Below are positions 1 through 11,052 of a DNA stretch of 64,000 bases, one piece after another. How positions within the stretch are numbered: the first letter of the stretch is position 1; the number at the start of each line of letters is the position of its first letter. The stretch lies in the NCBI GenBank assembly GCA_035637095.1, contig DASPXX010000232.1, positions 3,507-67,506 of the forward strand, in the 5' to 3' direction. The DNA is from UBA5704 sp035637095 (GTDB lineage: Bacteria > Acidobacteriota > Thermoanaerobaculia > Multivoradales > UBA5704). A model generated the notes under the pieces. It was not told the origin of the DNA and did not search any database. It saw only the letters and a program-made list of their open reading frames with translations. A program made the position numbers and the translations under genes.

Positions 1-1308
1 CAGGAGGAGGTCGTAGCGCGCCGTGCGGCGGTGGGATTCGAGCGCGGTCAGCTCGACCCCCGCCAGGGAGAGGGCGGCGGACGGCGTGTTCTGGAACGAG
101 AAGACCACCTGGACGAGCGGCGGGCGGAGGGGATCGCGCTCGGGGCGCAGCTCCTCGACGAGCTTCTCGAAGGGGACGTCCTGATGGGCCTGCGCGTCGA
201 GCATCACCTCGCGGGTGCGCGCCAGGAGCTCCCGGAACGGGAGATCGCCCGCCGGACGGGCGCGCAGCACCAGGGTGTTCACGAAGAAGCCGATCATCCC
301 TTCGAGCTCGGCCCGGTTGCGGCCGGCCACCGGCGCGCCCACCAGGAGGTCCTCGGCCTCCGAATAGCGGGAGAGCTGCGCATCGAAGGCGGCGAGGAGG
401 GTTATGAACAGGGTCGTCCCCTCCCGCCGGGAGAGAGCGCGCAGGCCGGCCGCCAGCGCGGCGGAGAGCGCGAGCAGCTCGGCACCGCCGCAGCCCGTGC
501 GGACCGCAGGCCAGGGGCGGGTCACCGGCAGCTCGATGGCCGTGGGTGCGCCGTCGAGGGCCTGGCGCCAATGGCCCAGCGAGTCCTCCAGCCGTTCGCC
601 GCTCAGCCATTCCCGCTGCCAGACGGCGAAATCCGCGTACTGCACCGGCAGCTCGGGAAGCGGGACGGGACGCCCCTCGCGGCACGCCGCGTAGAGCGCC
701 GCGAAATCCTCGATGAAAACAGCGATCGACCAGCCGTCGGAGACGATGTGGTGCATGGTCACCAGCGACACGTGCTCCTCCGGGGCGCAGCGCAGGAGGG
801 CGGCGCGCACCAGGCGGTCGCGGACGAGGTCGAAGGGGCGCGCCGACTCCTCCGCCGCCAGCCGCCGGACCTCGGCGTCGCAGAGCGCCTCGGGCAGCCC
901 CGAAAGATCGACCAGCGGCGCCGGCAGGGGTTCGGGAGGGCAGATGATCTGGACGGGCCGGCCCTCGACCGTCGCGAAGCGCGTCCGCAGGCTCTCGTGA
1001 CGGCGGACGATCTCGTCGTACGCCCAGCGCAGGGCAGGCAGATCCAGCCGGCCGCTCAGGCGCGAGGCGGAGGCGATGTTCCAGGCCGGATTCCCCGGCT
1101 GCCACTGATCGAGGAACCAGAGGCGCTGCTGGGCGAACGACAGGGGGACTTCGCCGTCGCGCGCCACCGGGACGAGCGCGGGCTCTCCCTCGGCGAGCTG
1201 AGCCGAGCGCTGGCGCATGCGGAGCATGAGGAGCGCCCTCTGCTCGGGAGTCAGGCCGGCGAGACGGTCGGCCAGGCGCGCGGGATCGGTAGCGTCGGGG
1301 CTCGTCAT
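1..1308 (-). CDS. NRPS condensation domain, N-terminal part (cut by window edge)
   Basis: Reading leftwards from an ATG at 1308, the frame stays open to the window edge, giving 436 residues of a larger protein. A short helical N-terminus precedes a condensation (C) domain with the LSFAQQRLWFLDQ opening motif, an MHHIVSDGWS active-site motif (HHxxxDG, catalytic second His), a VGAPVAGRNR motif and IGFFVNTLVLR. These are the usual C-domain core motifs, in order. The domain joins a donor thioester to an acceptor amine on carrier proteins. Adenylation and carrier domains should lie beyond the edge. It is on the same strand as the NRPS operon at 25.6-38.5 kb, but 24 kb of unrelated genes separate them, so it may belong to another cluster. 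Confidence 0.93.
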   Translation of the reverse strand, partial: MTSPDATDPARLADRLAGLTPEQRALLMLRMRQRSAQLAEGEPALVPVARDGEVPLSFAQQRLWFLDQWQPGNPAWNIASASRLSGRLDLPALRWAYDEIVRRHESLRTRFATVEGRPVQIICPPEPLPAPLVDLSGLPEALCDAEVRRLAAEESARPFDLVRDRLVRAALLRCAPEEHVSLVTMHHIVSDGWSIAVFIEDFAALYAACREGRPVPLPELPVQYADFAVWQREWLSGERLEDSLGHWRQALDGAPTAIELPVTRPWPAVRTGCGGAELLALSAALAAGLRALSRREGTTLFITLLAAFDAQLSRYSEAEDLLVGAPVAGRNRAELEGMIGFFVNTLVLRARPAGDLPFRELLARTREVMLDAQAHQDVPFEKLVEELRPERDPLRPPLVQVVFSFQNTPSAALSLAGVELTALESHRRTARYDLLL

Positions 1309-1452
1309 GGAGACAGGGACATCGATGGCAGGGGGCTCACCGCAGTCCACGGATTGAGCAATTATGGACTGCTCCGGCGAGCGCCGGAAGGGGCGCTCCG
1401 GTTGCCGGCAGGCCGCCTCGTGCGCTTTCTGTTAGACTAGCTCTTTCTGGCC
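1309..1452. promoter_or_regulatory. Divergent intergenic region with a 7-15-7 dyad
   Basis: This 144-base gap separates the divergent NRPS and kinase genes and must hold both promoters. It contains an inverted repeat, CAGTCCA at 1343-1349 and TGGACTG at 1365-1371, with a 15-base AT-richer spacer, which would suit a dimeric regulator. No convincing -35/-10 pair could be assigned. Confidence 0.35.
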
Positions 1453-4641
<3,189 letters not shown>

Positions 4642-4657
4642 GCCTGAAGCGGGAATC

Positions 4658-4840
4658 CTACCCGGACCCTCCGTAGACCTCGACGCCGTGCAGCCATTGG
4701 GAGGTGTAGGTGCAGCGGTCATCCTCGGTGTGGGTGACTTCAAGCCCCCCCCGGGCCAGCCCGATGATCGCGGGATCATTGAGGACCAGGATCGTTTCGC
4801 GGTTCAGCGTGAGGCGGCGCGGCTTTTCCTTTTTCTTCAC
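4658..4840 (-). CDS. 60-residue leader-like peptide, possible RiPP precursor
   Basis: A GTG at 4840 follows a good ribosome site (GGAAAGGAG, six bases upstream) and opens a 60-residue frame. The peptide begins with a lysine-rich stretch, then LTLNRETILVLND and a GG pair at 31-32, followed by a polar segment with one Cys (43), Thr/Ser/Tyr and a GGSG tail. A KKK...LTLNRET..L.D leader followed by a GG and a Cys/Thr-containing tail resembles leaders annotated in class I lanthipeptide-like precursor families. Only one Cys is present, so ring formation would be limited. It is divergent from the permease at 5189 and ends 17 bases from the end of the kinase gene. No modification enzyme adjoins it; the function is inferred from leader shape only. 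Confidence 0.55.
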   Translation of the reverse strand: MKKKEKPRRLTLNRETILVLNDPAIIGLARGGLEVTHTEDDRCTYTSQWLHGVEVYGGSG

Positions 4841-4918
4841 GTGAACGCTCCTTTCCGGGGAAGGGCTGGACCGGCCTGGACCGGCAGGGGACGGCCACAG
4901 GCCTGACGAGCCAAACGA

Positions 4919-4947
4919 AGCGTACGCCTTCTCCCAGGGCGTGTCAA
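4919..4947 (-). promoter_or_regulatory. Candidate sigma-70-type promoter for the 60-residue peptide
   Basis: On the minus strand a perfect TTGACA (4947-4942) is followed after 17 bases by TACGCT (4924-4919), about 75 bases before the GTG of the leader-like peptide. The -10 box is weak. An inverted repeat lies immediately upstream. Confidence 0.42.
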
Positions 4948-4949
4948 TT

Positions 4950-4978
4950 GTGTCAGGTGTGTCTGCTCTGTCTGACAC
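4950..4978. promoter_or_regulatory. Inverted repeat GTGTCAG-N15-CTGACAC (operator-like)
   Basis: Seven-base perfect arms at 4950-4956 and 4972-4978 flank a 15-base spacer. It adjoins the candidate -35 box at 4942-4947 in the divergent region between the small peptide and the permease. It has the same arm and spacer lengths as the dyad at 1343-1371, though the arm sequences differ. Confidence 0.35.
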
Positions 4979-5022
4979 ACTCGAAGTCACTGTCACGGCC
5001 GGCCGGCGTGTCCCGGGGGAAT

Positions 5023-5103
5023 CCCTCATCAATCACAAAATCGAGGTGGGGGAAAACCCCCATCAATCACCAAACAGAGTGGGGAGATCCCTCATCAATC
5101 ACA
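5023..5103. repeat. Three direct repeats of CATCAATCAC (iteron-like)
   Basis: CATCAATCAC occurs at 5027-5036, 5061-5070 and 5093-5102. The outer copies sit in CCCTCATCAATCACA and the middle one in CCCCATCAATCACC. Spacings of 34 and 32 bases are close to three helical turns. They lie 86-166 bases upstream of the permease start and may be binding sites for a regulator of the divergent genes. The remainder of 4841-5188 holds no open frame with coding character. Confidence 0.55.
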
Positions 5104-5188
5104 TATTGGCTCATGGCTGGCGCGGCGCTTGCTATCCACTGAAAAACGTCGGTTGTTTTGGTTTTCTATCGATCGGAGGCCAACCGGT

Positions 5189-7639
5189 ATGCTGATCGAA
5201 TTTTGGCGCGATCTCTGTTACAGCATCCGAGCTCTCAGCCGGAACCCCATCTTCACCCTTTCGATCCTCCTCTCCCTGGCCCTCGGCATCGGGCTCAATA
5301 CCGCGGTCTTCTCGTTGATCAATGCGCTGTTCCTGCGGCCGCTTCCAGGCGTGGCGGAACCGGACCGGGTCGCAGTCGTCTTCAGCCAGACGAAGGATGG
5401 CCCGGCCTATCTGCCGATCTCGCATCTCAACTACAAGGATTTCCGCGCGCAGAGCCGGAGCTTCACGGACCTTGCGGCGGCCCAGAACATCGCCGTCGGG
5501 CTGGCGGACGAGGACGGGGCCGAGATGTTGCCGGGAGAGATGGTGAGCGCGAGCTATTTCGATGTGCTCGCCGTCGGCATGGCCCTCGGCCGCACATTCA
5601 GTCCGGAGGAGGATAGAGCTCCGGGAACCCATCCGGTTGCGGTTCTGAGCCATCGCCTCTGGCGGGAGAGATTCGCGGCAGATCCGCACATTCTCGGCCG
5701 CAAAATCATTCTCAACGGGCAGCCGTTCACGGTCATCGGCGTCGCGGCCGCCGGTTTCCGCGGCACCAACGCATTCAGCACGCCCGCCCTCTGGGTGCCC
5801 AACATGATGTACCGGACCGTTTTCCCCCTGCCGGAGCTCTTCGAGCAGCGGAGCACGCAAGCGCTCAACGTGTACGGCCGCCTGCGCCCGGGGGTGACCA
5901 TGACGGCTGCGCAAGCGGAGATGCGTGCCTTGGCCGCACGGCTGGAGAAGGCATACCCCGACGACAATCGAGGCCAGTCCGTCGCCCTGGTCCCCCTGTC
6001 CCAGGCGACCATCGGTCCGGGCATCCGTCCGGTGTTTGTCAACGCGGCTTTCCTGCTCCTGGTGATCGTGGCGCTGCTGCTCTTCATCACCTGTGTCAAC
6101 ACCGCCAATCTCCTGCTCGTCCGGGCCATGGACCGCGCTCGGGAGATGGCGCTGCGCCTCTCGCTCGGCGCCCGGAAGCGCCACCTGGCAGGCCAGGTCC
6201 TGCTGGAGAGCCTCCTTCTCGCCCTGGCCGGCGGGGCGCTCGGCCTGCTCGCCGCCGGCTGGGTCTGGCGCCTGCTCTGGCGGTACCGTCCGCCCTTCTT
6301 CGCCGCCGACGCGCTCTCGTTCGCGCTCGATGCCCGGGTCCTCGGCTTCGCGCTGGCTGCCTGCCTGGGCACGGGTCTCCTCTTCGGTCTCGCTCCCGTG
6401 CTCTGGGTTGCCCGGACCGACCTCAACGGCCAGCTCCGGCAGGCGCGCCCGCTCGCCACGCTGCGCGGGCATGGCATCAGCGTCGGGGATCTCTCGATCG
6501 TCCTTCAGGTCATCCTCTGCACGGTCGCCCTGGCCGGCGCCGGACTCTTCCTCAAGAGCTTGTGGAATGCCCGGCGGATCGATCCCGCCTTCTCCACCGG
6601 CAACCTCCTCATGGTCTCCTTCGACCTGCAATCGCTCGGTTATGACGAGGTCCGCGGACGGGACTTCCAGGAGCTCCTCGCGGCGCGGACCGCGGCCCTG
6701 CCGGGAGTCGAGCGCGCGGCGCTCGGCGAAAACCGCCTGCTCGGCGGCTTCCGGGTGTGGCGCACCGTCCTGCCGGTCGGGAGCGAGCTCGCGCCGCAGG
6801 ACGCCCTGATGGCCGGCTCGAGCCGGATCGGCCCCGGGTACTTCGAGACGGTCGGCATCCCGCTCATCGCCGGCCGCGGCTTCGACGGGCACGACCTGCA
6901 GGGGGCGCCGGCGGTGGCGATCATCAACGAGAGCCTGCGGCGGAAGCTCTGGCCCGACCGCGATCCCGTGGGTTTGCAGCTGCGGCTCGACGACGATGCC
7001 GAGCCCGTCCAGATCGTCGGCGTGGCCAAGGACAGCAAGTACATCCAACTGGGCGAGAACGCGCAGCCGTTCATCTATCTGCCGCTCGCCCAGCGCCCCA
7101 GCTTGCGCGTCACGCTCCACCTGCGCACCCAGGGCGATCCGGCCGCCCTCGCCCCCGCCGTCCGGCGCGAGGCGGCGCGGCTCAACCGCGCGCTGCCGCT
7201 GACCGAGGTCCGCGCCCTCTCCGAAATTCTCGATCAGTCGCTGTGGCTGCCGCGCACGAGCGCCGTGCTGCTGTCGCTGCTCGGGCTGCTGGCGCTCGCC
7301 CTGGCCGGCGTCGGGATCTATGGCGTGACCGCGTACGCGGTGGCGCGGCGGCGCTACGAGATCGGTGTGCGCATCGCGCTGGGAGCCCGGCGCACCGACG
7401 TGGCAGGGATGGTGTTCCGCAAAGCGATCGTGGTGTTCGGCGTCGGCCTCGTGCTGGGGCTCGCCGGAGCCATCGCCCTCAACCGTGCGATCGCCGGCCT
7501 TCTCTATGGATCGGAGGTCGGCGATCCGGTGACCTTTGCCGGGGTGCTGGCCGTCCTGCTCGGCATGGGAGCGTTGGCGACGCTCCCGCCTGCCCTGAGG
7601 GCCGCCCGGATCGAGCCGGTCACCGCATTGCGCAGCTGA
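5189..7639 (+). CDS. ADOP-type (MacB-like) orphan ABC transporter permease
   Basis: 816 residues. The ATG at 5189 is preceded by GGAGG nine bases upstream and gives the usual start for this family (MLIEFWRDLCYSIRAL). A first membrane helix at about 20-45 is followed by a large MacB_PCD-type periplasmic domain, a three-helix FtsX-like block around residue 280-420 containing VNTANLLLVRA, a second periplasmic domain, and a second FtsX-like block ending in LPPALRAARIEPVTALR. The duplicated layout and missing ATPase domain match the acidobacterial duplicated orphan permeases (ADOP). Many such paralogues occur per genome, so a specific link to the peptide gene 30 bases downstream is possible but unproven. 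No ATPase partner adjoins it. Confidence 0.88.
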   Translation: MLIEFWRDLCYSIRALSRNPIFTLSILLSLALGIGLNTAVFSLINALFLRPLPGVAEPDRVAVVFSQTKDGPAYLPISHLNYKDFRAQSRSFTDLAAAQNIAVGLADEDGAEMLPGEMVSASYFDVLAVGMALGRTFSPEEDRAPGTHPVAVLSHRLWRERFAADPHILGRKIILNGQPFTVIGVAAAGFRGTNAFSTPALWVPNMMYRTVFPLPELFEQRSTQALNVYGRLRPGVTMTAAQAEMRALAARLEKAYPDDNRGQSVALVPLSQATIGPGIRPVFVNAAFLLLVIVALLLFITCVNTANLLLVRAMDRAREMALRLSLGARKRHLAGQVLLESLLLALAGGALGLLAAGWVWRLLWRYRPPFFAADALSFALDARVLGFALAACLGTGLLFGLAPVLWVARTDLNGQLRQARPLATLRGHGISVGDLSIVLQVILCTVALAGAGLFLKSLWNARRIDPAFSTGNLLMVSFDLQSLGYDEVRGRDFQELLAARTAALPGVERAALGENRLLGGFRVWRTVLPVGSELAPQDALMAGSSRIGPGYFETVGIPLIAGRGFDGHDLQGAPAVAIINESLRRKLWPDRDPVGLQLRLDDDAEPVQIVGVAKDSKYIQLGENAQPFIYLPLAQRPSLRVTLHLRTQGDPAALAPAVRREAARLNRALPLTEVRALSEILDQSLWLPRTSAVLLSLLGLLALALAGVGIYGVTAYAVARRRYEIGVRIALGARRTDVAGMVFRKAIVVFGVGLVLGLAGAIALNRAIAGLLYGSEVGDPVTFAGVLAVLLGMGALATLPPALRAARIEPVTALRS

Positions 7640-7669
7640 AAGAACGCCAAAACGAAAGGAGGTGAAACC

Positions 7670-7765
7670 ATGAAAAAGTTCGCGATTCGTGAGGTCGAGA
7701 CCCTGAAGACGACAGTCGCTCTCTACACTTGCGGCTGCCCAATCGTCATCGTCATCAACTCGTAA
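7670..7765 (+). CDS. 31-residue peptide with Cys-Gly-Cys core, candidate RiPP precursor
   Basis: A very strong ribosome site (AAAGGAGGTGAAACC) precedes an ATG at 7670; TAA ends the gene at 7765. The 31-residue product has a charged N-terminal half (MKKFAIREVETLK) and a neutral C-terminal half: TCGCPIVIVINS, with Cys at 21 and 23. A charged leader followed by a short Cys-containing hydrophobic core is what is expected of a post-translationally modified peptide. It sits 30 bases after the permease gene and before a PqqD-like/M50 fusion. PqqD-type domains bind leader peptides, and M50 proteases can cut or export them. Length alone makes homology hard to judge; the ribosome site and context are the main evidence that the gene is real. 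Confidence 0.62.
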   Translation: MKKFAIREVETLKTTVALYTCGCPIVIVINS

Positions 7766-7774
7766 CAAGGCCCC

Positions 7775-7801
7775 GGCCGGGGCCCTGGTCGGGCCCCGGC
7801 C
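7775..7801 (+). terminator. GC stem-loop after the 31-residue peptide gene (partial terminator or mRNA stabiliser)
   Basis: Perfect 11-base arms, GGCCGGGGCCC (7775-7785) and GGGCCCCGGCC (7791-7801), enclose the loop TGGTC. A second overlapping palindrome GGCCCCGGCCGGGGCC lies at 7769-7784. There is no T-run. Position between a short precursor-like gene and its downstream genes suits attenuation or 3'-end protection that keeps peptide levels above enzyme levels. Confidence 0.6.
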
Positions 7802-7833
7802 CTCCCCCCGTCCGCGGAGACACGAGCGAGGAG

Positions 7834-9057
7834 ATGTACACCAACGATAGCAGAATTTCGGTGCATCCGTTCACGCGGCAGCTCGAGAACGGAGAGATGA
7901 TCATCGGTCGCCCCGAGACAGGCGTCTTTCTGGCGCTGCCGGTCGAGGCCGTCGAGGTGCTCGATCAGTTGGCCGCAGGCCGCACCGTCGGCGAGGTCCG
8001 CGACCTGTTCCAGCAGCGGCATGGCGAGCTGCTCGACATGGCCGACTTTCTGAGCGCCCTGGAGTCCAAGGGTCTCGTCCAGGGACCGAACGGCAACGGC
8101 CATCCCGGCGCGGCCTCCATTCCTATCCGTTATCATTTCACCAACGTCCCCCAGAAATTGGCGCAGGCCCTCTTTGGCGGTACCGCGTTCGTCCTCTATG
8201 GCGGGCTCGTGCTGGCGGCCCTGGCCCTCGTCGCTCTCGATCCCTCGCTCCTGCCGTCGCAGCGCGCGTTGTACTTCGCGGAGGACCGCACGCTCAAGAC
8301 CCTCGTCCTCTTTCTGATCAGCTATGTGACCATCTTCAACCACGAGATGGGACACCTGATCGCAGCGCGAGCCCGGGGGGTGAACACCCGCCTGGGCATC
8401 AGCCACCGGCTCTGGTTCCTCGTCGCCGAGAGCGACCTGACCGCGCTCTGGAGCATTCCCAAACGCGAGCGCTACCTCCCGCTTCTCGCAGGCCCGCTGG
8501 TCGACGCGGTGACCTCGGCGCTGCTCCTGCTCGCGCTCGCCGCCGGCCACCGGAGCTGGCTCACCCTGCCGGCGACGGCGCGGCAGCTCGCCGCGGCCCT
8601 CTGTTTCGTCCTCCTGATGCGGATCGTCTGGCAGTGCTTCTTTTTCGTCCGCACCGATTTCTACTACGTCATCGCCAATCTTTTCAACTGCCGGAACCTG
8701 CTCAACGACACCGCAGGACATCTGCGCAATTGGCTCGCCCGCAGTCTCGGCCGCGCCGAGCCGGTCGACCAGTCGAGCATCCCGCCGGCCGAGATGCGCG
8801 TCGTCCGGGCCTATTCGATCGTGTGGCTCCTCGGCCGCCTGCTCGCCTACGGTCTGCTCTTTTCCGTCTCCATCCCGTTCCTGATCCATTATTTCACGGA
8901 GCTTTCCAGGGTTTTGCGCACCGGCTGGTCCGGCCACGAGTACGACTTCGTGGACACCTTGATCATGGCCCTGATCTCGGTCGTTCCCTTCCTGCTCGGA
9001 ATGGGGTTATGGATCGGCAGTCTCGTCCTCGCCTGGAAGCGAAGGAGGTTCGCATGA
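7834..9057 (+). CDS. PqqD-like domain fused to M50 membrane metallopeptidase
   Basis: 407 residues. Residues about 20-82 resemble a PqqD/RRE-type peptide-binding fold (TGVFLALPVEAVEVLDQL then a helical segment ending ESKGLVQ). A membrane protease domain follows with HEMGH at 170-174 (HExxH, zinc ligands and catalytic Glu) and AGPLVDA at 219-225, where Asp224 fits the third zinc ligand of M50 site-2-type proteases. About six membrane helices are visible. The ATG at 7834 is chosen because it gives a natural N-terminus; GAGGAG directly abuts it, which is unusually close. The gene overlaps the next by ATGA. Its likely role is binding, cutting or exporting the upstream 31-residue peptide, as in YydH-like proteins; the substrate is inferred. 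Confidence 0.8.
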   Translation: MYTNDSRISVHPFTRQLENGEMIIGRPETGVFLALPVEAVEVLDQLAAGRTVGEVRDLFQQRHGELLDMADFLSALESKGLVQGPNGNGHPGAASIPIRYHFTNVPQKLAQALFGGTAFVLYGGLVLAALALVALDPSLLPSQRALYFAEDRTLKTLVLFLISYVTIFNHEMGHLIAARARGVNTRLGISHRLWFLVAESDLTALWSIPKRERYLPLLAGPLVDAVTSALLLLALAAGHRSWLTLPATARQLAAALCFVLLMRIVWQCFFFVRTDFYYVIANLFNCRNLLNDTAGHLRNWLARSLGRAEPVDQSSIPPAEMRVVRAYSIVWLLGRLLAYGLLFSVSIPFLIHYFTELSRVLRTGWSGHEYDFVDTLIMALISVVPFLLGMGLWIGSLVLAWKRRRFA

Positions 9058-10997
9058 GTGAGAATGGCCGCGTAGTGATTGTGCAGGCGCCCGCGACACG
9101 GCTCCGCCGGGAGATCCTCTGCGATTACCTGGCGGAAGCCGAGAGGCGCGGCAGCCGGACCTGGCTGCTCGACACCGGTTTCGACGCGGGTGGCCCCTGG
9201 GCGGGGATCCACGACCTGTTCGCAGGGATTCTCGAAGAAATGCGGGAACAGCGGCCGGATCTGGTGGAAAAGCACGACTACGAGCTGATCCACGTCCTCC
9301 CTGAGCTGAGGCGCTCGCTGCGGGTCCGCTACTCCACGCTGACGGATCTGGCTGCGCCGGAGGAAAGGGTGCGCAACTTTCCCGCCGACCGGGCGTTCCG
9401 GATCGTCCATGGCCTCATCGAACTGCTCGATGCCTGGAAGGGAGATGCGGGCCCTGCCTGGGTGATCGCCTGCGACAGCTTCGACCAGATCAGCCACATC
9501 GGCCGGCGCTTCTTCCGCGAGCTGATGCGGCGGCGCGGCGAGCGGCTCGGCCTGACCCTGCTCGTCGCCTGCGCGCCGGCGAGCTCCGACGAGGTCCGCG
9601 ACCGCTTCCCGAGCGAAATCCTCGCTCCGGTGATCCCCCTCGAGCTCCCTGGAGAGGAGGACGAGACCCGGCCCAGCCCGTCGGAGGCCCTCCGCCTCGC
9701 GCAGGAGCTCGAATCCCGGGCCGGCGAGGACCTGCTGGAGATCCAGATCCACCTGCCGGACCTGCTCCGCGCCTGGCGCGCGGCCGGCGATCCGAAGCGG
9801 CTGTTCCTCTACAACTACCGGGGCCTGGAGATCTTCAACACGCTGGGCCTCTATGAGGACGCGATCGTCTACGGCGAAGCCGCGCGGGCTCTCTACAAGG
9901 AGCACATCGCGGAGCGCCCCGAGCTGCGCTGGTCGATCTTCCTCAAGCTCTTCATGTCCTATCTCGGCCTCCTCAACCCCGAGCAGGCAGAGCGGCTGGC
10001 CACGGAGGATGCGATCGGCCGGATCGAAAACCTGGAATGGCGCGGCCAGCTCCACTATCTCCTGGCGATGCTCTACGCCCGCTTCTCCCCGCAGCGCGAT
10101 TTCGCCCGGGGGGAGGAGCTCCTCGAGCTGGGGATGCGCGACCTGGAGCAGGCCGGCATGGACGAGAGCGCGCGCCAGTTCCAAATGGTTTTCAATCGCA
10201 ACGGCCTGGCGATGATCCGCCACTTCCAGGGGCGCTTTCAGGAAGCGATCGACCTCTGCCGCGAGGGCTTCGACCGGCTGAACGCCCATCTCAGCCCGGA
10301 CCGCCACCGCCTCCACCGTTCCGTCCTGCTCTACAATGTCGCCCAGGTCTGCTCCGCCTTGGGCGAGCACGAGGAGGCGATCCGCCACTACTCGGCCGCC
10401 ATGGAGATGGATCCCCACTATTCCGAGTATTTCAACGAACGGGGCAACATCTTTTTGCGCCTGGGCCGCGAGGAAGAGGCGCGGGACGACTATCTCACCG
10501 CGATCGAGCTGAGCCCGCCGTATTTCGAGGTGTGGACGAACCTCGGGCAGTGCTACCGGAGGTTGGGGCGCATGCAGGAGGCCGTCGATGCCTACTCGCG
10601 GGCGCTGGACCTGGAGCCGGACCAGCTGCTCGCGCGGCTCGGCCGGGCGCAGGCCCATGAGGCGCTCGGCCGCCCGCACGAGGCCATCGCCGACTATGAC
10701 GCCGCGCTCGCCCTGAATCCCAACCAGTGGGACGCGGTCGCCAGCCGGGCCGTCCTTCAGTACGAGACAGGCGATCTCGCGGCCTCGCTGGGCGACCTCA
10801 ACCGGGCGATCGAGCTGGCGCCGCAGGTCGCGGATCTCCGCCAGAACCGGGCCCTGGTGTTCCTCGATCTCGGCTGCCTGGACGAGGCGGCCCATGACCT
10901 GGCCGCTTATCTGGACCTCGAGCCGGACGCGGAGGATCGGGCCGAGGTCGAGGAGCGCCTCCGGCTTCTCGGAGAGTCGCTCAGGGCGACGGCCTAG
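9054..10997 (+). CDS. Degenerate AAA/STAND-like ATPase domain with C-terminal TPR repeats
   Basis: 647 residues, overlapping the M50 gene by ATGA and preceded by GAAGGAGG. Residues 5-220 have the layout of an AAA_16-type domain, including an AWVIACDSFDQ strand like a Walker B, but where GxxGxGKT should be there is VIVQAPATRLRREIL, with no P-loop lysine. Residues about 240-400 are helical. From about 410 to the end there are six or more TPR units (for example YFNERGNIFLRLGREEEARDDY). The protein is probably a cytosolic scaffold for the peptide system, perhaps recruiting substrate to the membrane protease. The lost P-loop argues against ATP hydrolysis. No radical SAM, YcaO or LanB-type modification enzyme is found nearby. 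Confidence 0.72.
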   Translation: MSENGRVVIVQAPATRLRREILCDYLAEAERRGSRTWLLDTGFDAGGPWAGIHDLFAGILEEMREQRPDLVEKHDYELIHVLPELRRSLRVRYSTLTDLAAPEERVRNFPADRAFRIVHGLIELLDAWKGDAGPAWVIACDSFDQISHIGRRFFRELMRRRGERLGLTLLVACAPASSDEVRDRFPSEILAPVIPLELPGEEDETRPSPSEALRLAQELESRAGEDLLEIQIHLPDLLRAWRAAGDPKRLFLYNYRGLEIFNTLGLYEDAIVYGEAARALYKEHIAERPELRWSIFLKLFMSYLGLLNPEQAERLATEDAIGRIENLEWRGQLHYLLAMLYARFSPQRDFARGEELLELGMRDLEQAGMDESARQFQMVFNRNGLAMIRHFQGRFQEAIDLCREGFDRLNAHLSPDRHRLHRSVLLYNVAQVCSALGEHEEAIRHYSAAMEMDPHYSEYFNERGNIFLRLGREEEARDDYLTAIELSPPYFEVWTNLGQCYRRLGRMQEAVDAYSRALDLEPDQLLARLGRAQAHEALGRPHEAIADYDAALALNPNQWDAVASRAVLQYETGDLAASLGDLNRAIELAPQVADLRQNRALVFLDLGCLDEAAHDLAAYLDLEPDAEDRAEVEERLRLLGESLRATA

Positions 10998-11052
10998 CTC
11001 GGCGGACCCAGGCCGGCGTGGTAGGCTCGCTCCGCCTTCCGGGGAGCCCCTG

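Noticed and set aside
31..1440. 469-residue plus-strand frame over the NRPS start
   Set aside because: The minus strand carries an unmistakable condensation domain with HHxxxDG; the plus frame is its shadow.
5023..5103. Small plasmid- or phage-type origin from the three iterons
   Set aside because: Only three short repeats, no replication gene and no AT-rich unwinding stretch; a regulator site is simpler.
5132..7768. 878-residue open frame opposite the permease gene
   Set aside because: Antisense shadow of a GC-rich gene; composition dominated by Arg, Gln, Asp and His with no motif.
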